DNA from: Rhodanobacteraceae bacterium
GTDB taxonomy: Bacteria > Pseudomonadota > Gammaproteobacteria > Xanthomonadales > Ahniellaceae
Direction: 5' to 3'
DNA length: 61,854 nt
Assembly: GCA_016708465.1 (NCBI GenBank)
Contig: JADJFT010000005.1
Coordinates: 207,501-269,354, forward strand
In this document: one piece after another, positions 55,039 through 61,854 of the stretch
Layout of the letters: each line of letters begins with the position of its first letter
How positions within the stretch are numbered: the first letter of the stretch is position 1
Notes under the pieces: generated by a model
The model's database searches: none
What the model saw: only the letters and a program-made list of their open reading frames with translations
Told to the model about the DNA's origin: nothing
Made by a program: the position numbers and the translations under genes

Positions 55039-55173
55039 ATGACCTCACGACATGAGTGGTTGCTGGTCAGTGAGCAATGCCTTACAGATTCATGCAAAGC
55101 TGACGCAGAGGCGTATGTCCAGAAAGCCAATTTCTACATCGCGAGATACAAATGCGACGCATATGGATGGTAG
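55039..55173 (+). CDS. Possible short ORF upstream of the lipoprotein gene
   Basis: A 44-codon frame (MTSRHEWLLVSEQC... ending in KCDAYGW) lies in the divergent gap and overlaps the next gene by 22 bases. It reads like a small polar protein with three cysteines. It has no clear ribosome site and could simply be leader sequence. Confidence 0.25.
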   Translation: MTSRHEWLLVSEQCLTDSCKADAEAYVQKANFYIARYKCDAYGW

Positions 55174-55484
55174 TTTTTCTGGCCGCGTTCTTTACAGGGT
55201 GTGAGCCGCGCTCTACGGACCTTCGGCGCGACTTCTCCCTCCCAGAAGGTTGTTCCCGACTTGGAAGCGTTGAAGAAGCATCCCTGGCACAAGACATCCG
55301 CAAGTACTTTCTTGCGGAAGTCAGCGCATCTGTAAGCGAGGTAGTCGTCGAAGGTGGTGCCGACTGTGGCGACAAGTTTGTCTTCTCGATCGAGGCTGTC
55401 GCGAAGGGCGTGCACCATCCTTGGATTTGGTTTGTATTTATCGACAAGAGTGACGGTACGAAAGAGCTCATTCGTCCAGAGTAG
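55152..55484 (+). CDS. Small lipoprotein of unknown function
   Basis: A 110-residue exported protein. The signal (MVVFLAAFFTGC) ends in a lipobox-like FTGC near residue 17. The mature part is acidic (EEASLAQDIRKYFLAEVSAS) with two cysteines besides the lipidated one. No family is recognised. It is divergent from the glutaredoxin-like gene and followed 28 bases later by a strong terminator, so it is a single-gene transcript. Its base composition is lower in GC than the core genome, consistent with the accessory region it opens. Confidence 0.65.
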   Translation: MRRIWMVVFLAAFFTGCEPRSTDLRRDFSLPEGCSRLGSVEEASLAQDIRKYFLAEVSASVSEVVVEGGADCGDKFVFSIEAVAKGVHHPWIWFVFIDKSDGTKELIRPE

Positions 55485-55511
55485 TGTCTCGATTTGAGCT
55501 GAGAAGCAAAG

Positions 55512-55546
55512 AAAACCCCCCGGTCTGTTGAGGACCGGGTTTTTTG
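55512..55546. terminator. Bidirectional intrinsic terminator
   Basis: CCCGGTC / GACCGGG arms with a seven-base loop are flanked by AAAA on the left and six T on the right. This serves the lipoprotein gene on the plus strand and the adhesin remnant on the minus strand. Confidence 0.85.
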
Positions 55547-55566
55547 GGTGCGGTGTGACCCGGGGG

Positions 55567-55634
55567 TCAGTCGAGGACGTTGATGGTTACGGTGGCGGTG
55601 GACTCGTTGCCGGCGGAATCGCGGATGGTCGCGG
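55567..55634 (-). pseudogene. C-terminal remnant of an Ig/HYR-repeat adhesin
   Basis: Read on the minus strand the last 22 codons spell SATIRDSAGNESTATVTINV, LD and stop. This is the typical end of an Ig- or HYR-like repeat of a large surface protein. It is cut off at 55634, where a 23-nt-period repeat array begins. The terminator just downstream fits its original 3' end. Confidence 0.6.
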
Positions 55635-55702
55635 ATTCTGATCCAAGTCGGTACGGCATTCCGGTTCAAGCCGGTACGGGGTTCTGATTCAAGTCGGTAC
55701 GG
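55635..55702. repeat. Three 22-bp direct repeats with 23-nt period (solo IS21-like end)
   Basis: Copies begin at 55635, 55658 and 55681 (attctgatccaagtcggtac, attccggttcaagccggtac, gttctgattcaagtcggtac, each followed by gg). The 23-nt spacing and the attccggttca core match the end of the IS21 element at 59755-59821. IS21-family ends carry such tandem transposase-binding repeats, so this is probably a leftover end of a related element without its transposase. Confidence 0.6.
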
Positions 55703-55838
55703 TTATCCACAGGGGTATCCGGTGGGGACAGGAGCGGTCAGGACATTGAGCTGGATGGTGAACAGGTTCGTTTCGGCGAAGTCGTCGACGGCGAGCGGGG
55801 GCTGGTTGCTCGGGATGACGGCGGTGACGGTGCAACCC
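55703..55838 (-). pseudogene. Cadherin/VCBS-like adhesin fragment
   Basis: The minus strand reads SNQPPLAVDDFAETNL and LFTIQLNVL, the classic linker of cadherin-like/VCBS repeats (NQPPVAVDD...). It then meets a stop at the repeat array. It is out of register with the remnant at 55567, so part of the adhesin is missing. At about 55838 it abuts Rhs sequence coded on the other strand, a visible recombination junction. Confidence 0.5.
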
Positions 55839-56845
55839 CGCGCTACTACGACAACAATGGCAATACGACGATTCGAAATAGTAAGACGATCAACTACGAT
55901 GCACGGAACCGGATGTCGAGCATTTCTCTCGGCTTGGCCGGCGTGAGCTTCGAATACAACGGCCGCGGAGAACGCGTACGCAAGGTCCATGAGGAATTTG
56001 GCGTGATCAAGACCACCAACTACCTCTTCGACGAAGCCGGCCATCTGCTGGTCGAGCAATTTGTAGACGGCGCCACGACCACAACCAGCGAAATCATCTG
56101 GATGGACGGGCAGCCGGTGGGTGTGATCCGCAACAACGTGCTCCACTACATCGAACCCGACCACCTCGGCACCCCACGCCAGGTCATCGACCGCACCCGC
56201 GACGTCGCCGTGTGGCGCTGGGACCTGCTCAACGACCCCTTCGGCGAATCCGCCCCGAACACCAACCCGGATGCCGACGGCACCCACTTCGTCTTCAACA
56301 TGCGCTTCCCAGGCCAGATCCACGATGCGGAGTCGGGGCTCAACTACAATTACTTCCGCGACTACGAGCCGGGGACGGGGAGGTATGTGGAGAGTGATCC
56401 GATTGGTCTACACGCGGGAATGAGTACGTATTCGTACGTTCATTCAAATCCCTTGCAAAATTCGGATCCGTCAGGCTTGGACGACGGCTTTTCACCAAAT
56501 CCGCCAGAGAAAAAGTGTGAGCCCAAGTGCTTCCGATACACGCTCGTGTGGTCCTTTCCAGACCGGGAGGCTGCGGAAAGCGCTAACACTGCAGCAGGAG
56601 TTAATTCGAATTTCTTGTGCGCGGCTTTCGGTGGTGTCGTAGGCGACATAACTGGTGGCTGGTCCGCCGGTCTTTCGGTTGGTACAGCTGTGGGAGCTGA
56701 TCTAGGTTGCGCCGCTGCGGTGACTCCGCCGACCATCTATCCCGGTGATGTAATTGAGGAGGTGTGGGAGGTATGTCTCGACGAAAACAACGTGATGTCG
56801 GTGAAGTTGATTTCTCAGCGGTATCTCCACAAAGGAGGTCAATGA
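55839..56845 (+). CDS. Rhs core C-terminal fragment with variable tail 1
   Basis: The frame opens upstream of 55839, but Rhs-like sequence begins there (YYDNNGNTTIRNSKTINYDA); the first ATG is at 55913, giving 310 residues. The conserved Rhs-associated core is clear: YIEPDHLGTPRQVIDR, WRWDLLNDPFG, FPGQIHDAESGLNYNYFRDY and PGTGRYVESDPIGL, ending in NSDPSGL near 56478. The remaining ~120 residues are the variable tail, with five cysteines and a Gly/Ala-rich stretch (GGVVGDITGGWSAGLSVG). I do not recognise a toxin family. The YD-repeat shell and any secretion domain are missing, so it is a displaced 3' end and not a working rhs gene. The stop overlaps the next ATG (ATGA). Confidence 0.8.
56340..56400 (+). 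repeat. 61-bp Rhs direct repeat, copy 1
   Basis: This block encodes NYNYFRDYEPGTGRYVESDP of the Rhs core. A second copy at 57651-57711 differs at one base. The two are 1311 bp apart and flank tail 1, its partner and cassette 2. Confidence 0.95.
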
Positions 56846-56997
56846 GACGGCGCTCAATTCGGGTCCTGTCAATTTTTCTCGGCTGTATAGTTCTGAATGC
56901 CGTGGTACGCCACTATTCCTTATCGCCAGTTGAGAGCGTATTTGCGGGCGTCGTGCTTGTAGTAATACTGATGGGATTAGAACGTTTTCAACTTTGA
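56842..56997 (+). CDS. Small membrane protein, partner 1 (candidate immunity)
   Basis: A 51-residue protein with a basic N-terminus and two membrane helices (about 8-24 and 31-47). A perfect ribosome site (aaaggaggt) lies just before the ATG, and the start overlaps the stop of Rhs tail 1 (ATGA). The place directly after an Rhs tail is where cognate immunity genes lie, so immunity is the working call; no family is recognised. Confidence 0.65.
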   Translation: MRRRSIRVLSIFLGCIVLNAVVRHYSLSPVESVFAGVVLVVILMGLERFQL

Positions 56998-57014
56998 GTT
57001 CAGGAATGAGTTGA

Positions 57015-57326
57015 GCATCCAACTTTTTCGGCTTGGGACTGGGCGCGCCAATTACCTATACTATTTCGAATGCGATTTTTGAAGAAGGCCTCAACGACAT
57101 CGTGCCAACAGTTTTCAATGGAAGCGCTTCGATGACTGGCTCCGGTGCGTCGCTCGGTGGTGGATCTGCCTATTCGACCGTGACGCTTGGCGGAGCGACA
57201 TCTAGCCCCGGATGGGGCGCGCAGGGCGGCGTTGATGCGACGGCCTATGCCTACCCGCTCGGAAACTCCGAGTTGGAGAATGTGGTCTGGGTTGACTGTG
57301 AATCGAAGTGCGAACCGGGCCAGTGA
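57015..57326 (+). pseudogene. Displaced Rhs tail 2 (no start, no core)
   Basis: An open frame of 103 codons without a credible start (only a TTG at 57033). It reads ASNFFGLGLGAPITYTISNA, then a glycine/serine-rich stretch (GSASMTGSGASLGGGSAYST), and ends VWVDCESKCEPGQ. The composition and the closing cysteines are like the other tails here. It lacks any Rhs core in front, as expected for an orphan tail that can only be used after recombination with a full rhs gene. Its stop overlaps the next start (TGATG). Confidence 0.55.
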
Positions 57327-57616
57327 TGGAAATCTTAGTCTTCGTCGGAATTTTTGGGCTGATTTTCTCGGTACTTGGCCGAATCGCCATGATAGTTGTC
57401 GCGCGGAGAATGGCGAATGAAGAATTGAGACCCATTTCGTCGCTGGATCTGCTTCCTCCGAACATGCCATGCGAGATGGTTCGATCACTTGCGGCGATGC
57501 GTTGCGCCTGGCTCGCAGGAGGCTTGCTCAGTGCCCTTGCGACGCTCAGCGGTGCCGGTTATGTCGTCTGCATCGCAGTGCTCATTATTGGCACGTGGCT
57601 CAAGTTCATCGCCTGA
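57326..57616 (+). CDS. Small membrane protein, partner 2 (candidate immunity)
   Basis: A 96-residue protein with about three membrane helices (residues 1-26, 56-74, 76-94). The ATG at 57326 overlaps the stop of tail 2. No family is recognised, and it is unrelated in sequence to the other four partners. Its position suggests protection against tail 2. Confidence 0.6.
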   Translation: MEILVFVGIFGLIFSVLGRIAMIVVARRMANEELRPISSLDLLPPNMPCEMVRSLAAMRCAWLAGGLLSALATLSGAGYVVCIAVLIIGTWLKFIA

Positions 57617-57650
57617 CAGGAAGTCAGAATTGTCATTCCGAAGCGAATAG

Positions 57651-57711
57651 TCAACTACAATTACTTCCGCGATTACGAGCCGGGGACGGGGAGGTATGTG
57701 GAGAGTGATCC
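57651..57711 (+). repeat. 61-bp Rhs direct repeat, copy 2
   Basis: Near-identical to 56340-56400 (one C-to-T change). It marks the point where tail 3 was cut from another rhs gene and gives a homology block for tail exchange. Confidence 0.95.
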
Positions 57712-58075
57712 ACTAGGCCTGAAAGGCGGCATTTCGACCTATTCGTACGTGAACTCTGCGCCAACGCAGAAGAGTGATCCTTCCGGCCTCGTCAATTGGT
57801 CTGGAACTGTTGGTGGAGGTGCCGCGATTGACGGAATCGGAGGCGCAATCTTGGGTTTCGAACTGGTTTCGGAATGCAAATGCAAGCGGCGCGTAAAAAT
57901 TTCTGGGTACGCTTCTTTCGTTGCTGGTGGCATCGGAATCAAATACACGGGCGGGGGCGCCTCTACGTCTTTCATGGACTACTACGAATGTCCTTCGGAA
58001 GATGCGGCCAACGGCAGCGCTTTCATGATAGGAATTGCTAGCGTAATCGGTGCGGGAGGAGCATGCTCTACATGA
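57651..58075 (+). pseudogene. Displaced Rhs core end with tail 3
   Basis: The frame begins in the 61-bp repeat (NYNYFRDYEPGTGRYVESDP), continues LGLKGGISTYSYVNSAPTQK and SDPSGL, then a tail of about 95 residues. The tail is glycine-rich (GTVGGGAAIDGIGGAILGFE, FVAGGIGIKYTGGGAST) with several cysteines (ECKCKRR, YYECPSEDA). It has no start of its own. The frame stops at 58075 in an ATGA overlap with a 38-codon frame that may be its continuation after an indel. Confidence 0.65.
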
Positions 58076-58188
58076 ATTTTGGCCATCTCTACTCCACTTC
58101 CTGTGGCCCCTACTTCGGAATTGACTTGTCTGCCGGAATCTATTTTGGACAAAGCGTTGTCACAGATGCGAAAACAGAGTGTTGTTGA
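58072..58188 (+). CDS. Short frame after tail 3 (continuation or tiny protein)
   Basis: A 38-codon ORF (begins MNFGHLYSTSCGPYFGIDLS, ends DAKTECC). Its Gly/Ser/Cys composition matches the tails better than the membrane partners. It may be the true C-terminus of tail 3 separated by a one-base indel, a common error in this window. Confidence 0.35.
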   Translation: MNFGHLYSTSCGPYFGIDLSAGIYFGQSVVTDAKTECC

Positions 58189-58217
58189 CAATAGTTTGGG
58201 GCGATGGAGTGTCTCAG

Positions 58218-58397
58218 ATGCATAGATTGAAATATGCGTTCACGGTGGCGGTGTTGGCGATTTTTGTGGGCGCAATAATTGACATGTTTGCTGAACCCAA
58301 CCTCCATTGGCTGATCCTCCATCCACTCTACTTTTGTTTCTGGTTGTTCATAGGATACGTTTTCCACGAAAAATTGACAAAATGGATCAAGCAGTAG
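58218..58397 (+). CDS. Small membrane protein, partner 3 (candidate immunity)
   Basis: A 59-residue protein with two membrane helices (about 6-25 and 30-50) and a basic C-terminus (HEKLTKWIKQ). The ATG at 58218 follows ggagtg. Earlier TTG-initiated frames exist but lack a ribosome site. It follows tail 3 by 30 bases, in the immunity position. Confidence 0.55.
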   Translation: MHRLKYAFTVAVLAIFVGAIIDMFAEPNLHWLILHPLYFCFWLFIGYVFHEKLTKWIKQ

Positions 58398-58406
58398 ACT
58401 CCCTGA

Positions 58407-58820
58407 TCGAAGACGGCGCTTGTCGTGAGCACCTTTTCGTACGTCACCTCGCAGCCGCTCGATTTCGCCGATCCGGATGGGTTGAGGCCATGCCGCAGCG
58501 GCACCTACAAGCATGATGTGTGGGGATGCATGCCGAACCCGCCGCCGCCCTGCGGGAACCTTGAGTGTTCATGTTATGCGCGATGTGTTGACCAGACGAC
58601 AATTCTCGGGGGCGGTAATACGCTATTCCGCGAGGGCGTGGCCACGGCGAGTTTGGCCAGCACCGGGACCGGCGCAGCAGCTGGCGCGGTTGCAATCGGC
58701 GGAGCCGTGACGGCGGGTGGCGCTTGCGCGGTAGTTGTTTTCGTCGGGGTTCCTGCTTTCGATCTGACTAGACGCGTGAGTTGCGTAATTGAGTGCTATG
58801 CGCTTGATAGGAGTTATTGA
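58407..58820 (+). pseudogene. Displaced Rhs tail 4
   Basis: An open frame with no good start (a GTG at 58425). It contains the Rhs junction motif STFSYVTSQPLDFADPDGL; just upstream, in another frame, DSLIEDGA looks like a damaged SDPIGL-type box. The tail of about 110 residues has a cysteine-rich part (PPCGNLECSCYARC) and a long Ala/Gly-rich hydrophobic stretch (GAAAGAVAIGGAVTAGGACA, then VVVFVG), which may insert into a membrane. The stop overlaps the next ATG (TGATG). Confidence 0.6.
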
Positions 58821-58987
58821 TGATCTACTCGAAGGCTCTCCTCTTCGCTTCACTGTTGTGGCTGGGGCTCGCCGCCGATTCCATGTACCACGGCAATTTT
58901 CGATTCGGGATCATTCGCTTGATCTTTGCTGTCGCCGGCGTCGGAGCTGCTTACTGGTTTTGGAATCGGCGCGGTCGGGGTAGTTGA
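58820..58987 (+). CDS. Small membrane protein, partner 4 (candidate immunity)
   Basis: A 55-residue protein with two membrane helices (about 4-20 and 30-49) and a basic end (NRRGRGS). The ribosome site ggag is inside the end of tail 4, and the ATG overlaps its stop. It is too short for routine gene calling. No family is recognised. Confidence 0.55.
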   Translation: MIYSKALLFASLLWLGLAADSMYHGNFRFGIIRLIFAVAGVGAAYWFWNRRGRGS

Positions 58988-59066
58988 ATACTCCGTTTCT
59001 GCCAGTTTTCTTGGTCTGTGGGCGATGCGTTCCGGCTTGCCTTCGCCTTAGTCGATGTCCGCGTAG

Positions 59067-59372
59067 GGAGGTAATCTCCTTCCATGTGCCTGCAGCACCC
59101 CATCGAACCACGCCACCGATCCCGACACAAACGATGGGAATCCATTTAGCAATCCAGGTCGAGACAGTGCGGACAAGTTTTCGCCGAATGAATGTCACCA
59201 GTTTAAGGATGACGGAGGTGGTCGGTGTTTTGAGGATTGTCTACTTAAGAAAATCAAGGAGCCGCGCCCTCGATATGCAATCGGGCCGCAGGGCACCGAT
59301 TGCCAAGAGTGGGCGTGGGATACATGGCTGAGATGTGGGGCCGAATGCGCCGCCAAGAAGGAGAGCAAATGA
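59067..59372 (+). pseudogene. Displaced Rhs-type tail 5
   Basis: A 101-codon open frame without a start. It reads GNPFSNPGRDSADKFSPNEC and later CFEDCLLKKIKEP, ending CGAECAAKKESK, with eight cysteines. Unlike tails 1, 3 and 4 it shows no DPxGL box, so the link to Rhs rests on position, composition and the same overlap with a membrane-protein gene (ATGA). Confidence 0.45.
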
Positions 59373-59695
59373 GGGTGCATTTCCTTCGAGACTGGATCCT
59401 CGCCTCTATTTTGACTTCGACTATTGCCGCAGGTCTCTTGAGCGCTTACGTTGCTGAGTCAGAGGCCAGTATATGGGTGCAGCACGCGCTTTTGTGGCTG
59501 TCAGCGCCATGTTCTCTCATTGTTGTCGGGGTTCACGAAGTGATTGTCGCAACCACTGGGCTTAACCTCTATGCAAACTCGTTTCAGGCGTCGAATTCAT
59601 TTGGAACATTCCTATGGTGTTTTATATATTTGCTATGCTTTTCGTTTCAGGCGTACTGGGTAGTTAGGCTGTGGCACTACGCCAAGTCAAAATGA
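59369..59695 (+). CDS. Membrane protein, partner 5 (candidate immunity)
   Basis: A 108-residue protein with three to four membrane helices (about 8-29, 35-60, 80-104). The ATG at 59369 overlaps the stop of tail 5, with a ggag site in front. It is the last gene of the cassette run; 60 bases later the IS21 end begins. No family is recognised. Confidence 0.55.
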   Translation: MRVHFLRDWILASILTSTIAAGLLSAYVAESEASIWVQHALLWLSAPCSLIVVGVHEVIVATTGLNLYANSFQASNSFGTFLWCFIYLLCFSFQAYWVVRLWHYAKSK

Positions 59696-59754
59696 CAAGA
59701 AAAGTAAGAGCAAGGGGTCAGGTCTTGAATCTTGGATCAAAGGGGCAGGTGGAG

Positions 59755-59856
59755 ATTCCGGTTCATGAGCAGCCAGCATTCCGGAGCATGGGAAGCCACT
59801 ATTCCGGAGCATGAGAAGCCAGTTCGTCGCAGGTCATTCCGGAGCATGGGAAGCCA
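59755..59856. repeat. Terminal repeat array of the IS21-family element
   Basis: Four 21-bp direct repeats of the form attccggagcatgggaagcc plus a: 59755 (divergent), 59778, 59801 and 59836. The first three are spaced by 23 nt. Multiple transposase-binding repeats at the ends are typical of the IS21 family. Confidence 0.75.
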
Positions 59857-59880
59857 GTGCGGTCGAGCGGTTGAGTTGGG

Positions 59881-60843
59881 TCATCCTCGCGGTGCGTATT
59901 TCGGCGATCGTGACCGCTCGTTTCGGTTGATCGCGACCGGTAACCGCTTGAGCAAGACCCCCGGCGTTGCTGTCACGGACCGCCCTAATGGCGCCACCGA
60001 TGATCGCCGTAATGGCGCCACTTTTGGGTGGGCAAAACGGGGCCGGAACGGGGTCTCAGGATGCGGGTTTTTGGGGTGTTTTGCAACTGCCGATTTGACC
60101 GGTTTTTCGGGGTCGCGCGGGGTGCGGTAAGAGTCACCGTCGAGGACGATGCGGTAGGCGCCGTGGCGCAGACGATCGATGGTGGCGAGGCCGATGACGC
60201 GGTTGGCCGGGAAGATGTCGGGCCACCCATCGATGTCGAGATTGCTGGTGATGAGGGTGCTGGCGCGTTCATAACGCTCGCCGATCAGTTCATGCAGGTC
60301 CTCGTCGTGCGGGAGCGCGCAGCGGCTTGAGTCCGAGGTCATCGATGATCAAGAGATCGACGCGGGGGTGAGTTGCTGGAGCTTGCGCTCGTAGGTGCCG
60401 ACGGCGCGTGCGGCATGCAAGGTGCCGGTCAACTGCGCTTGGGTCGTGAACAACACATCGAAGCCCTGGGCGCGCGGCCGCGTGACCGAGCGCTTGCGCG
60501 AGATGACCTTGCCGGTGCCGCAGGGACCGACGATCAGACCGGCGCCTTTCGTGCAGATAACGGCCGGTGGCAAGATCGTGCACGAGCGCGCGGTTGAGTT
60601 TGGGCAGCCGATCGAAGTCGAAGCCTTCCAGCGTCTTCTCGGCACGAAAGGCCGCGCGCCGCAGGCGCGTGGCGAGCTTGCGCTTTCGCGCCGAGCGACT
60701 TCGTCCTGAATCAGCAACGCAAGGAACTCGGTGTAGGCGAGATGGCTGTCGATGGCCTGGCGGTTGCGGGCATCGAGCGAGTCGAGGATGCCGGAAAGGC
60801 GCAGTTGCTTGAGTTGCGGTGAGAGTGCGGGGATCGGGTTCAT
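59881..60843 (-). pseudogene. istB: IstB-like ATPase helper of transposition (multiple frameshifts)
   Basis: From the ATG at 60843 the protein starts normally (MNPIPALSPQLKQLRLSGIL). Family motifs then appear in three frames in turn: HDLATGRYLHE, IVGPCGTGK (Walker A), GHLAQALGHAAA, VDLLIIDDLGLKPLR (Walker B), and DLHELIGERYERASTLITSN to LDGDSYRTPR near 60114. At least six indels separate them. The last frame runs on to a stop at 59881, beyond the usual IstB end. Confidence 0.85.
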
Positions 60844-60913
60844 CGGTGTTCCTTCAGTGCAGGAAGGACGACGGCTGAAGCGGCCGCCGCGGGTGTAGGT
60901 GTCAGCGAGGCTG

Positions 60914-61854
60914 TCAGCCGTTGCTTGCGCTGGTTTGGTCGAGGCCTTTGGCGAGGATGGTTTTGACGGTGCGATAGCGCGGATCGTCGAACGCGAGTGC
61001 GCGCTCGCAGGCCGCTTCGAGGCGTGCGCTGCCGCGCTGCTTCTCCAGCCGGATCACGCCTTGTGCAGCGCGTAGGTGGTCGAGCACGCGATTCGCAAAC
61101 AGGCGCTGGATCAGCGCGTGGCAGTGCGGTCCGATGCGTTCGCCTCGCGCAGGCAATGCTGCGGATCGGCCATGGCCCAGGCCAATGCGTCTGGTGGCAA
61201 GTGATCGCGCACGGTCGAGCGCCGATGTGACGAGGTCCGCATGCGTGGCCACCCGTTCCTGCTCGCGATAGATCTGGATCAGTTGATCAGTGGCACGCAG
61301 CCACAGCTGCTGGCCCATCAGCGGAACGGCACCGAGTACAAGGTCTTTCTCGAACTGCACGTGTGCATCGCGATGCACCGTGACCGGGCCCAGGTCGCGA
61401 CCTCGGTGGATGCGCGGGCAGCGCGATCAACAAGCTGCGCTCGGTCGCAAAGCGTGCCAGCGGCTGCTCGCGCGTGGTGCCGTGGTTGCGCGTACCGGCC
61501 GTGCCGAGCACCCATTCCGGATCTGCCGATTGGCATCGGCGAGATCGCGAAACCTCGCGTAGCGGCAGGAAGTTGCGTGCTGGACGTACTTCACGCCGGA
61601 CTCGACGATGCCCCTTCTTCTGCGGATCGCGCGGCGGGCACGGGCTGATCTTGAAGCCACAGCCTTCGGCGCACTTCGGCATAGGCGCGTTGCACGCTCG
61701 GGTCGGTTACAGGCGCGCGTGATCGCGCACTTCGGGTTGTCGATGATGATCCGGCCGGGCACGCCGCCAAACCATTCGAAGGCGCGGCGATGACAGCCGA
61801 GCCAGGTCGCGATGGTCTGGTCGCGCACCACCTCCGCGTACTGGTGGCGCGACC
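60914..61854 (-). pseudogene. istA: IstA-like transposase, partial, multiple frameshifts
   Basis: The integrase-core part reads in one frame as TIATWLGCHRRAFEWFGGVP and GRIIIDNPKCAI. In others it reads as FKISPCPPRDPQKKG and GIVESGVKYVQ, HGTTREQPLARFATERSLLI, and a C-terminal stretch (LWLRATDQLIQIYREQERVA ... ending GLDQTSASNG at 60914). The N-terminus is outside the window. At least four frame changes are needed, so no functional transposase is encoded as written. Confidence 0.85.

Larger units (their letters stand above)
59755..61854 (-). mobile_element. IS21-family insertion sequence, cut by the window end
   Basis: The element contains the repeat array above and the istB and istA coding regions in tandem on the minus strand, the standard IS21 order. 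The start of istA and the other terminus lie beyond 61854. Frame breaks are far denser here than anywhere else, so either the copy is decayed or the consensus at the contig end is poor. Confidence 0.88.

Noticed and set aside
55635..55702. A short CRISPR array
   Set aside because: The copies are contiguous, with one base between units and no spacers, and they resemble IS21 end repeats.

Overview
The window looks like a chromosomal contig of a gammaproteobacterium of the Xanthomonadales (Lysobacterales) type. The evidence is high GC content, an aa3 oxidase operon with Surf1, ctaA and ctaB, a plant-type glutamate-cysteine ligase, and the order cytochrome c4 - dsbA - dsbA - exo/endonuclease. The genus cannot be fixed from sequence alone. 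The window starts inside a 23S rRNA gene and ends inside an IS21-family element, both multicopy sequences, which is typical of a contig broken at repeats.

Layout. 1-1631: 3' part of 23S rRNA, 5S rRNA and a strong terminator. 1.7-4.9 kb (+): exeA and gspB (type II secretion) and a rhomboid protease. 4.9-8.6 kb (-): putA and a small lipoprotein. 8.9-16.6 kb (+): cytochrome aa3 oxidase structural and assembly genes. 16.8-23.1 kb (-): rpsU, yqeY, dnaG, a large MscS-type channel and a membrane/TPR protein. 23.3-26.7 kb (+): S41 protease, YeiH-type exporter and a LysR regulator. 26.7-36.2 kb (-): a cell-envelope block with two L,D-transpeptidase-type proteins, OppA/OppB, a secreted PHP/DUF3604 protein with Ig-like repeats, and MurU/AmgK. 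36.4-37.1 kb (-): a repetitive beta-solenoid-like exported protein. 37.2-41.3 kb (+): gpmI, envC and glutamate-cysteine ligase. 41.3-45.4 kb (-): a probable extracytoplasmic flavin electron-transfer operon (PepSY, DUF2271, PepSY-reductase, ApbE). 45.6-54.2 kb (+): cytochrome c4, two DsbA, a nuclease-fold protein, TamA and TamB. 54.3-55.5 kb: a tiny Cys-rich secreted peptide beside a membrane-anchored CPYC thiol oxidoreductase, and a lipoprotein.

55.5-61.9 kb is an accessory, rearranged region. Remnants of a minus-strand adhesin are interrupted by a 23-nt-period repeat array that resembles an IS21-type end. They are followed by a 3'-terminal Rhs core fragment and a run of five displaced Rhs C-terminal tails. 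Each tail is followed by a tiny membrane protein whose start lies at or shortly after the tail's stop (overlapping in four of the five). This is the best candidate for an undescribed system here: a stockpile of polymorphic-toxin C-terminal/immunity cassettes of unrecognised families. A broken IS21 element closes the window.

Many conserved genes carry single-base indels (exeA, ctaA, lysR, the DUF3604 gene, gpmI, the 48.0 kb nuclease-fold gene, a compensated pair in dnaG, and many in istA/istB). Several lie in short homopolymers, so sequence error is the likeliest cause for the housekeeping genes. Frame interruptions in the accessory region should be read with that in mind.
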